A DNA stretch of 64,000 nt. Source: Lactobacillus sp. ESL0701 (GTDB lineage: Bacteria > Bacillota > Bacilli > Lactobacillales > Lactobacillaceae). The DNA lies in the NCBI RefSeq assembly GCF_029433445.1, contig NZ_JAQTIC010000002.1:186001-250000 (forward strand), written 5' to 3'. The position numbers and the translations under genes were made by a program. How positions within the stretch are numbered: the first letter of the stretch is position 1; each line of letters begins with the position of its first letter. Below are positions 52,998 to 59,597 of this stretch, in pieces. The notes beneath the pieces were generated by a model. That model did not search any database, was not told where the DNA came from, and saw only the letters and a list, made by a program, of their open reading frames with translations.

Positions 52998-53046
52998 ATT
53001 TTACCAGAATTTTATACATTGACAATGACCTAAAATATTGTAGAAT
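52998..53046. promoter_or_regulatory. Divergent promoters sharing one -35 region
   Basis: The palindrome CATTGACAATG provides TTGACA for the plus strand (53019-53024; -10 TAGAAT 53041-53046) and TTGTCA for the minus strand (53025-53020; -10 TAAAAT 53003-52998). Both spacers are 16 bases. The rightward start would be near 53053 and the leftward start near 52991. Confidence 0.75.
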
Positions 53047-53052
53047 GATATT

Positions 53053-53149
53053 GAAATGATTTTCATTTGAGGTTAGCCTCAAAAAGTCCTAAAGTTGGTT
53101 ACTTTAGGCAGTCATTAAAATGATCCTCTGCTAATGCAGAGGATTTTTT
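53053..53149 (+). ncRNA. Candidate antitoxin RNA (about 97 nt)
   Basis: Runs from the rightward promoter to a strong terminator. Its first 22 bases (53053-53074) match the strand opposite the toxin start region (52918-52938) with one inserted base and one C/T change that still allows G-U pairing, so it can duplex with codons 1-4 and the bases before them. A second hairpin, CCTAAAG/CTTTAGG, presents TTGGTTA (53095-53101), complementary to the toxin leader loop and containing a U-turn UUGG. The order of the two sites is right for antiparallel pairing. No reading frame of note. Confidence 0.75.
53123..53149 (+). terminator. Terminator of the antitoxin RNA
   Basis: ATCCTCTGC-TAAT-GCAGAGGAT, a 9-bp perfect stem, followed by TTTTT. 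Confidence 0.9.
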
Positions 53150-53266
53150 GATATCATCAAAAAAACACGACTGAATAACTCAATAACGTTTCGTTATCCA
53201 GCAAGGTTTATGGCGATTTAACTTAAACAAATAGGCTGTAAACAATTTAACACCCTAAAGGAATAC

Positions 53267-53462
53267 ACCGAATGTTGTAACCAAATTGCCTGTTTTCGAC
53301 AAAAAAAGAAGCCTTTTTAGGCTCCTCGAGGTATCTAAACTAATAGATAATTAAATTGCTGAACACCTGATATTATAGCATTTCTAGCGCTCAACTAGAC
53401 CAATTTTAGAATATTTTGATTAATCTACCTTTGCAAAAATGTTGTAACCGAATGTTGTAACC
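53267..53462 (+). repeat. Three direct copies of AATGTTGTAACC
   Basis: Copies at 53271-53282, 53438-53449 and 53451-53462. The first and third are extended to ACCGAATGTTGTAACC, and the second and third are adjacent with a 13-base period. Possibly recombinase arm sites or remnants of an insertion; not identified. Confidence 0.7.
53300..53325 (-). terminator. Orphan minus-strand terminator
   Basis: AGCC-TAAAAA-GGCT with a T-run (TTCTTTTTTT) on the minus strand. No gene is visible upstream of it; together with TGCTATAAT near 53380 it could bound a very short transcript. Confidence 0.6.
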
Positions 53463-53499
53463 TAAGTACGTAATTTGGTGTAATTTCAAAAAATCGTAG

Positions 53500-53551
53500 A
53501 AAATAAAAATGCCTTAGTATCAACGTTTTAAGCTAGTTGAAACTAAGACAA
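53500..53551 (-). terminator. Terminator of the tRNA-Glu/tRNA-Gln unit
   Basis: CTTAGTTTCAAC pairs with GTTGATACTAAG (one mismatch) on the minus strand, followed by TTTTTATTTT, 11 bases past tRNA-Gln. Confidence 0.8.
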
Positions 53552-53561
53552 ATCATGAATA

Positions 53562-53633
53562 TTGGGATATCCGGGCTCGAACCGAAACATGCAGGAACCA
53601 GAAACCTGTGCCTTACCATTTGGCTATATCCCA
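53562..53633 (-). tRNA. tRNA-Gln (anticodon CTG)
   Basis: 72 bases. Acceptor TGGGATA/TATCCCA is a perfect 7 bp; D-arm GCC-AAATGGTAA-GGC; anticodon loop TTCTGGT reads CTG; T-arm TTCGG-TTCGAGC-CCGGA. U1-A72 and the D-arm are glutamine-like. The top anticodon-stem pair is T-T and no CCA is encoded. Confidence 0.85.
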
Positions 53634-53642
53634 TTGATAAAA

Positions 53643-53714
53643 TCACCCGTACGAGAATTGAACTCGTAACTCCACCTTGAGAGGGTGGCGTCTTAACCAT
53701 TTGACCAACGGGCA
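53643..53714 (-). tRNA. tRNA-Glu (anticodon CTC)
   Basis: 72 bases, 9 bases upstream of tRNA-Gln. Anticodon stem CCACC/GGTGG with loop CTCTCAA reads CTC; D-arm GTC-AAATGGTTAA-GAC; T-arm ACGAG-TTCAATT-CTCGT. The acceptor TGCCCGT/ACGGGTG closes with two G-U wobbles, unlike the usual GGCCCGT of Firmicute tRNA-Glu. No CCA is encoded. Confidence 0.85.
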
Positions 53715-53729
53715 AAATCAACAGTAATT

Positions 53730-53758
53730 ATTATGCTTGTAAAAGTTGTTCTTGTCAA
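53730..53758 (-). promoter_or_regulatory. Promoter of the tRNA pair
   Basis: Minus strand TTGACA (53758-53753), 17-base spacer, CATAAT (53735-53730); near-consensus and 16 bases before tRNA-Glu. Confidence 0.8.
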
Positions 53759-53813
53759 GAGATTTTTAGTTATAATAATTAATAAGATAAATTTTTACAA
53801 AGGATAGAGATAC

Positions 53814-54824
53814 ATGATTGATTACTCAACCACCCAAAACCTTATTGAATCAATGGTTTCTGAACGGATAGTGCCAGGCGTTAATTACGCCTTTATTAAA
53901 AATAAACAAACTTTTACTTCAACAGTTGGCTTTGCCACGATCTATCCTCAAGTCAGCCAGCTCAGTCCGTTCGCGCAGTATGACCTAGCCAGTTTAACCA
54001 AAGTCCTCGCTACCGAAAATATTTTTCTAAAATTATACGGCAAGGGCAAACTTAACTTCTCTGAGCCCCTGCATGACTTCATTCCCGAATTTACCGACCG
54101 CCGCGTGCGCTTATTTCACCTTCTCACTCACACTAGTGGTATCCGTGGCTGGATCAATCATCGCGACGAATTAAATCATGACGACTTAATTAATGCAATC
54201 ATTCACTTACCAGTAACTGACGAGTTTGAACATAAAATGCGTTATGCTGATACCAATTTCATTTTGTTAGGCTTGGTAATTAAACAAATTTATGGTAGAC
54301 CCGTTCAAGAAGTCGCGGCTACCGAAATTTTTGCGCCCGCTGGACTAAGTGAAACTACCTTTAAGCCTGAAATTACCAATTGCGTGCCAACTGCCTTACT
54401 TAATGGGCAAGTCCTTCAGGGCGTTCCTCACGACCCTAAGGCGCGGCAATTAGGCAGTGACTGTGGCTCTGCTGGCCTATTTTCTTCAATGGAAGATTTA
54501 ATCAAAATTAGCAAGGGCTACTTAGGGCTTAATCCTAACATTTTACCTTTCGACCAAGATGTTGTTAGCCAACTTTTTGAAAACAAAAATCCAGCAGGCG
54601 TAAAACCGCGCTCTTGGGGCTGGGATATACGTTTTGATCCTGAGAGCCACTATCCCCTAATTCTTCATACTGGATATACCGGCACCTTGATTTTGCTTGA
54701 TCGCGTTAAGAAATCCGGATTGATTTTACTAACCAATCGCGTGCATCCAACAGGTAATAACCAGATTTTCTTAACAATGCGCGAAAAAATCATCCGCAGC
54801 TTTTTAATTGAAAATGACAAATAA
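53814..54824 (+). CDS. Serine hydrolase, class C beta-lactamase-like
   Basis: 336 residues, no signal peptide, so cytoplasmic. SxxK is SLTK (Ser60, Lys63); the second motif is YAD (144-146) where YxN is usual; HTGYTG near 283 replaces KTG. HLLTHTSGIRGW is the family segment. Such proteins act as esterases or D-amino-acid peptidases and rarely as true beta-lactamases. AAAGGA precedes the ATG. The Asn-to-Asp change argues against penicillinase activity. Confidence 0.87.
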   Translation: MIDYSTTQNLIESMVSERIVPGVNYAFIKNKQTFTSTVGFATIYPQVSQLSPFAQYDLASLTKVLATENIFLKLYGKGKLNFSEPLHDFIPEFTDRRVRLFHLLTHTSGIRGWINHRDELNHDDLINAIIHLPVTDEFEHKMRYADTNFILLGLVIKQIYGRPVQEVAATEIFAPAGLSETTFKPEITNCVPTALLNGQVLQGVPHDPKARQLGSDCGSAGLFSSMEDLIKISKGYLGLNPNILPFDQDVVSQLFENKNPAGVKPRSWGWDIRFDPESHYPLILHTGYTGTLILLDRVKKSGLILLTNRVHPTGNNQIFLTMREKIIRSFLIENDK

Positions 54825-54831
54825 CCATTAT

Positions 54832-54869
54832 AAAACCCCTGAAATTAGTCATCCTAATTCAGGGGTTTA
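54832..54869. terminator. Terminator after the serine hydrolase gene
   Basis: AAACCCCTGAA and TTCAGGGGTTT arms with further ATTAG/CTAAT pairing; A- and T-rich flanks allow both directions. Confidence 0.85.
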
Positions 54870-54879
54870 TTACTATAGA

Positions 54880-55071
54880 TTATTTTGTGCAATCTTTTTT
54901 ATTAGGAATAAAATGCCAAATTAAATCGACTATGGCATCAAATAGCATACCACCTGCCATCCAATACATTGCCACCATCATTCCGTTTGCACTAGCAGCA
55001 AAGGTATAATACGCCGTAATTCCAAACACAATCACATTAATAATTTTGATAATTAAGTTATCACACATCAT
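54880..55071 (-). CDS. Small two-helix membrane protein, unknown
   Basis: 63 residues with two hydrophobic segments (about 6-24 and 30-48) and a lysine-rich tail (NKKDCTK). ATG 55071 is chosen because AAGGAG lies 9 bases upstream, inside the longer frame that starts at a TTG. I do not recognise a family. It shares a terminator region with the serine hydrolase gene and lies alone. Confidence 0.6.
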   Translation of the reverse strand: MMCDNLIIKIINVIVFGITAYYTFAASANGMMVAMYWMAGGMLFDAIVDLIWHFIPNKKDCTK

Positions 55072-55295
55072 GTTAAAAAACTCCTTTTGCTTAAACAACT
55101 AGTTAAATTATACCTATTTTCAGCACAATTGAAAGCGATTTTTACGTTTTTTAATTATGATTCAATAATAATATTTAATTTAGCACTTATAATCATTATC
55201 GTTATCAAATGTTTACAGCCGTAAGCATAAGTAAAATTATTTTTTATTGCATATATTATAATTAAGTAAATCAATCATTTTTATGAAAGCGTTAT

Positions 55296-56687
55296 TTAAT
55301 TACTATTTTGGTGTTCAAGTTTAAACATTTTAAGATAGCTAAATAGAATAATAGCACTTGCTACAATTAACACAATAAATGCAATTTGACTACCCTTAGC
55401 AGTCATTGCCGCATAATTCCCAGGTTTCTTTTGCCAAGCCGAAATAATTGCCGCCATAACTGTCGTGCCAAGAGAACCAGCGTACTGCTGTCCCGTCTGA
55501 AAGACTGCTGTTGCATCAGTATGTAGTTCTTCTGGCTGCAATTTAGAGGCTTCTGCCATCGTATTATTAAAGGCTAATTGTCGCCCGATAATCATAATGC
55601 CATAAAAAATAACAATCATTAATGTGGAAATCTTTAAGCTAAAAATTGCAAATAAGATACAAGCAATCATACAAAAGATTGTTCCCGTCAAAAGTGGCAA
55701 CTTGGCACCCTTCTGGTCATAAATATGACCAAACCACGGATTAAGCAAGCCGCTTAAAATACATCCTGGCAGTAAAATTAATCCACCAATGAGCGAACTT
55801 GAATGATTAACAATCTGAACATAATTTGGTAGTGCAAAGCTAGTACCAATATTAATAAATTGCAATAATAAATACGAAATAAGTGCGCAAATAAATGCCT
55901 TGTTTTTAAAAACTGCTAGATTGAGCAGCTGCTTGGCACTATTTTTGACTGACTTAATAAACAGCCAAACTAAAATCGCGACGACTATCATCCCTAACCA
56001 AAACCAAATATTAGCCAGACCTTGACCGATTTGATTGAAGGTTAAGCTAAAAATAATCATCGCCGCTGCAATAATAATATAACTGCGCCAATCAAATTGT
56101 GGATGCTTTTTTTCATGGTATTGTTCAACCATAAAAAGACCCAAAATAAGGATTATTAAACCAATTATTGCTGCAATGCCAAAAATTAGCGGCCAGCCAT
56201 AAAAATAAACAATGGTACCGCCAAAAGTTGGACCTAAAGATGGTGCCAAAATAACTACGAGTCCAGTAAGCCCCATATAAAAGCCCCATTTGTCTTGTGG
56301 TATCAACTCAACCACCAAATTAAACATTAATGGGATTGACAAGCCGGCACCAAATGCCGAAATTAATCGACCAGTCAGAAGAACCCAAAAATTAGGTGCT
56401 GTTCCCGCAACAAATGACCCGACAATAAAGGTAATCGCTGCCGTTAAAAATAATTGTTTAGCCGAAAAGCGATCATTTAAATACGAGCTTGCAACCATAA
56501 TTATGGCAATTGCCAGTAAATAACCGGTAGTAGTCCACTGCACCAATCCTAAGCCAATATGGAATTGCTTCATCATCGTTGGAAAAGTAACATTTAAACT
56601 CGTTTCGGTCAAAATTGAAACAAAAGCCATTAAGGCACAGCTAATAATTGCCCCAACGTGTTTTGGGGTTACTACTTTTTTCTCCAT
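55296..56687 (-). CDS. MFS drug exporter, DHA2 (14-helix) family
   Basis: 463 residues with about 14 membrane helices. N-terminal SILTETSLNVTFPTMMKQF and WTTTGYLLAIAIIMVASSYLNDRFSAKQL (helix 1 motif and the D-R motif A), and the antiporter motif C in GLVVILAPSLGPTFGG, are typical of EmrB/QacA-like proton-drug antiporters. No membrane-fusion partner or regulator is adjacent. Substrate unknown. Confidence 0.9.
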   Translation of the reverse strand: MEKKVVTPKHVGAIISCALMAFVSILTETSLNVTFPTMMKQFHIGLGLVQWTTTGYLLAIAIIMVASSYLNDRFSAKQLFLTAAITFIVGSFVAGTAPNFWVLLTGRLISAFGAGLSIPLMFNLVVELIPQDKWGFYMGLTGLVVILAPSLGPTFGGTIVYFYGWPLIFGIAAIIGLIILILGLFMVEQYHEKKHPQFDWRSYIIIAAAMIIFSLTFNQIGQGLANIWFWLGMIVVAILVWLFIKSVKNSAKQLLNLAVFKNKAFICALISYLLLQFINIGTSFALPNYVQIVNHSSSLIGGLILLPGCILSGLLNPWFGHIYDQKGAKLPLLTGTIFCMIACILFAIFSLKISTLMIVIFYGIMIIGRQLAFNNTMAEASKLQPEELHTDATAVFQTGQQYAGSLGTTVMAAIISAWQKKPGNYAAMTAKGSQIAFIVLIVASAIILFSYLKMFKLEHQNSN

Positions 56688-56706
56688 TAAAACATCTCCT
56701 TATCAT

Positions 56707-56741
56707 AAAAAAAGGGTAAAAGCATAGAATGCTTTTACCCC
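56707..56741 (-). terminator. Terminator after the ECF S-component gene
   Basis: GGGTAAAAGCAT pairs perfectly with ATGCTTTTACCC around a 3-base loop; T-run on the minus strand. Confidence 0.9.
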
Positions 56742-56762
56742 TTCTTTATTTAACTAGTCTAA

Positions 56763-57293
56763 CTAAAGCTGCCAGTATCTGAGCAGCACTTTTTGCAAAG
56801 CGGGCAGCAAGATTATGGCAACAATCGCACCGGCTATTCCTTGGATGGCATCGGTTAAAAGCCCTAAAACGCCAGCTTCCGTGGAATATAACAGCCAATT
56901 AGCCAAGTAATATCCCCCAACCATCACAATAATGCCAACAATCAGCGCAAAGATACAACGTAACCATTTACGGCTGTTTGGTGCTAGTCGTTTTACTAGC
57001 AAACCCACAAGTAGTCCTTCTAGCCCATGAATAACCAATGAAAAGAGCATGAATTGTGCGTATCCAGAAAGTAAATCAAGCAAAAATCCGGATAACCCAC
57101 CAACTAATAGTCCAGCAGCTGGTCCTAACGTGATTGCCACTAAAAAGATTCCGGTATCACAAAAATTGATATTGCCATGAGTTGCTGGAATCGGAATAAT
57201 TAATATCCGACTAAGTACAACGTTTAGCGCTGTCAGCAATGCTAAAAAGACTAATTGACCAAGTGTTAACTTGCTTTTACTATCATCTGCCAT
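56763..57293 (-). CDS. ECF transporter S component (vitamin uptake, substrate unassigned)
   Basis: 176 residues, six membrane helices. The early basic/polar stretch SKLTLGQLVFLALLTALNVVLSR holds the helix 1 segment that docks on EcfT; GPAAGLLVGGLSGFLLDLL is typical of the ECF S-component superfamily. It needs the shared EcfAA'T module, which is not in this window. No riboswitch is visible upstream, so the ligand stays open. Confidence 0.85.
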   Translation of the reverse strand: MADDSKSKLTLGQLVFLALLTALNVVLSRILIIPIPATHGNINFCDTGIFLVAITLGPAAGLLVGGLSGFLLDLLSGYAQFMLFSLVIHGLEGLLVGLLVKRLAPNSRKWLRCIFALIVGIIVMVGGYYLANWLLYSTEAGVLGLLTDAIQGIAGAIVAIILLPALQKVLLRYWQL

Positions 57294-57405
57294 AATTAAA
57301 TACTCCCAAATAATATAATTTAGTATTCAAATGATAAAATTATATTTTTAATATTTATTTAATTAAAAGCCAATTATAGTTAAAAGTAAAGTTCACTTAA
57401 GTTAA

Positions 57406-58749
57406 TTATTTATTGAAACGTGCAGTTAAATCATCGTGCAAGTCTTCATAACCTGGCTTGTTAAGCAGACCAAACATATTACGCTTGTATGCCTCAACTC
57501 CTGGTTGGTTGAATGGATTAATTCCATTTAAATAACCAGAAACTGCAATTGCTAACTCAAAGAAGTAAATCAAATAGCCAAGAGTGTGTTCAGTTTGATC
57601 AGGAATGTTAACTGTCATTACAGGCACGCCGCCATCAGTATGGGCTAGTACAACACCTTGATAAGCACGTTCATTAACATAATTTAGGCTCTTACCAGCT
57701 AAGAAGTTAAGTTGGTCCAAGTTCCGGTCATCAGCAGGAATTTCTACATCGTTAGCCGGATTTTCAACGCGAATAACTGTTTCAAATAAGTTACGCAAAC
57801 CTTCTTGAATGTATTGTCCCAGAGAGTGCAAATCAGTTGAGAAGTTAGCACTTGATGGCCAAATTCCCTTATTGTCCTTACCTTCCGATTCACCCATCAA
57901 TTGCTTGCACCATTCACCAAACATTCTCAAAGTTGGTTCATAATTTTCAACAATTTCTGTTGTGTAGCCCTTCCGGTACAAAATATTCCGCAATGCAGCA
58001 TACTGGTAAGGAGTAGCCTTAGTCAAATCAGTATCATCATAATCACTGCGGGCATCAGCTGCACCTTGCATCAATTGGTCAATATCAGCGCCAGACGCTG
58101 CAATTGGCAATAAGCCGACAGCTGATAGTACACTGTAACGACCGCCAATATCATCAGGAACAACAAATTCTTCATAACCTTCCGCATCCGCTTCGGTCTT
58201 CAGCGCACCCTTAGCACGGTCTGTTGTAGCATAAATCCGTTTTTGTGCTTCTTCTTTACCATATTTCTTAATTAATTTGTCTTTAAAAATTCTAAAGGCA
58301 ACTGCAGCTTCAGTTGTTGTTCCTGATTTAGAAATAACATTGATACTAAAGTCCTTATCACCAAGCCAAGCCATTAAATCATGCAGATAAGATCCTGAAA
58401 GTGAATTACCACAGAAAACAATCGTTGGATACTTATCTTGACCCTTACCATAGAATGAGCTATTCAAAAACTCAATCGCAGCTTGAGCGCCAAGGTAAGA
58501 ACCACCAATCCCGATACAAATCAAAACTTCTGAATCGCCTTGGATTTTCTTAGCGGCCTTTTTAATCCGGTTAAATTCATCCTTATCATAATCAACTGGC
58601 AAATCAACCCAGCCTAAGAAATCATTTCCCGCACCAGTGCCCTCTTTTAATTCTTGAGTGGCAGCATTAACTAATGCCTGCATCTCACTAAGTTCATTCT
58701 CATGAACAAATGGCGTCAATTTAGTACTGTCAAATTTAATCAAACTCAT
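57406..58749 (-). CDS. pgi: Glucose-6-phosphate isomerase
   Basis: Glycolytic interconversion of glucose-6-P and fructose-6-P, 447 residues. [33 protein letters not shown] and the C-terminal [14 protein letters not shown] are PGI signatures. Single gene with its own start region. Confidence 0.98.
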   Translation of the reverse strand: MSLIKFDSTKLTPFVHENELSEMQALVNAATQELKEGTGAGNDFLGWVDLPVDYDKDEFNRIKKAAKKIQGDSEVLICIGIGGSYLGAQAAIEFLNSSFYGKGQDKYPTIVFCGNSLSGSYLHDLMAWLGDKDFSINVISKSGTTTEAAVAFRIFKDKLIKKYGKEEAQKRIYATTDRAKGALKTEADAEGYEEFVVPDDIGGRYSVLSAVGLLPIAASGADIDQLMQGAADARSDYDDTDLTKATPYQYAALRNILYRKGYTTEIVENYEPTLRMFGEWCKQLMGESEGKDNKGIWPSSANFSTDLHSLGQYIQEGLRNLFETVIRVENPANDVEIPADDRNLDQLNFLAGKSLNYVNERAYQGVVLAHTDGGVPVMTVNIPDQTEHTLGYLIYFFELAIAVSGYLNGINPFNQPGVEAYKRNMFGLLNKPGYEDLHDDLTARFNK

Positions 58750-58831
58750 AAGTACGCTTCCTTAACTAAACAAAATATTTATTTCACAAGAATATTCTAA
58801 CAATCTTATTTTGCAAATTCCAGTTATTTCT

Positions 58832-59455
58832 TTAATGTTTTGCAAACTTATTGCGCACATACTTAAACACCCAATAAAGTAAATATCCAATAGCTGCACC
58901 ACAACTATTAAAAAAGACATCATCAATATCACTAACACCAGTTTCAAGCAAAAATTGCATCCCTTCAATAAAAATCGAAAAAATCATTCCTGCTAGTAAT
59001 ACTCTGACAAAAGTTTGTTTTTTTGAAAAAACAAATGGTGCCAAAAAGCCAAACGGTACAAAACACAATACATTGCCAAACGAATTATAGAAAAAGTCGA
59101 GTCGGCTTTGAGCATACACTAATTTCCATGTTTCTTTTAAAAATACCAAGTTAATTTCACTCAGCGACCGGCTAAAATAAAAAGTCAGTTGCCACGGAAA
59201 ATATGTATTTCGAAAAGTCGTCAGCATTAGCACTAAAATAAGATAAAATGCAAAAAGCCACACACTGGCTTCGGACTTGATTGAGCGCCGGCGCCTAATT
59301 ACCATTAACCAGAGTAAGCGTACGACGGCAAATAGTAAAAAATACAGAATAGTTTTGTCAATTGCCAGCATCAGCAGCTTAATCAACGCAAAGTGGTTGA
59401 TTTTAGTAGCTAAGTTTTGCGCAATGATGTTATACAGTGGTCCTAAAAAAATCAT
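58832..59455 (-). CDS. VanZ-family membrane protein
   Basis: 207 residues, about five membrane helices. The VanZ core is seen as NSFGNVLCFVPFGFLAPF, then EGMQFLLETGVSDIDDVFFNSCGAAIGY. VanZ proteins confer low-level teicoplanin tolerance in enterococci; the chromosomal homologues are of unknown function. Divergent from the LTA synthase gene. Confidence 0.88.
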   Translation of the reverse strand: MIFLGPLYNIIAQNLATKINHFALIKLLMLAIDKTILYFLLFAVVRLLWLMVIRRRRSIKSEASVWLFAFYLILVLMLTTFRNTYFPWQLTFYFSRSLSEINLVFLKETWKLVYAQSRLDFFYNSFGNVLCFVPFGFLAPFVFSKKQTFVRVLLAGMIFSIFIEGMQFLLETGVSDIDDVFFNSCGAAIGYLLYWVFKYVRNKFAKH

Positions 59456-59597
59456 GCTTAATCAATTCCTAAAAATAAACTTCAATTAAATTATACCCAA
59501 TTTCACGTATACAAATCTTAAAAAATGACTAATAATCGCTAAAAGATTGTCTCACGCCTGTTAAACCTTTAAAATCATTATTAAAGGAGCGTCCGTT

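Larger units (their letters stand above)
53160..53500. other. Gene-free region with repeats, between the toxin locus and tRNAs
   Basis: No supported reading frame. It contains an ATAACG/CGTTAT hairpin near 53180-53200, three copies of AATGTTGTAACC, a minus-strand terminator near 53300-53325 and an extended -10 TGCTATAAT on the minus strand near 53383-53375. It has the look of a decayed integration site beside tRNA genes. Confidence 0.5.

Noticed and set aside
52854-53125. Third shared segment: TTAAAATGGTC (52854) and TTAAAATGATC (53115)
   Set aside because: 10 of 11 bases match, but the order is wrong for a continuous antiparallel duplex with the other two sites, and it is AT-rich; probably chance.
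53160-53500. Degraded integrase gene
   Set aside because: I saw no recognisable tyrosine or serine recombinase motif in any frame; only repeats and a stray terminator.
53814-54824. Antibiotic-resistance beta-lactamase
   Set aside because: No signal peptide, altered YxN and KTG motifs; fits the broad serine hydrolase family instead.
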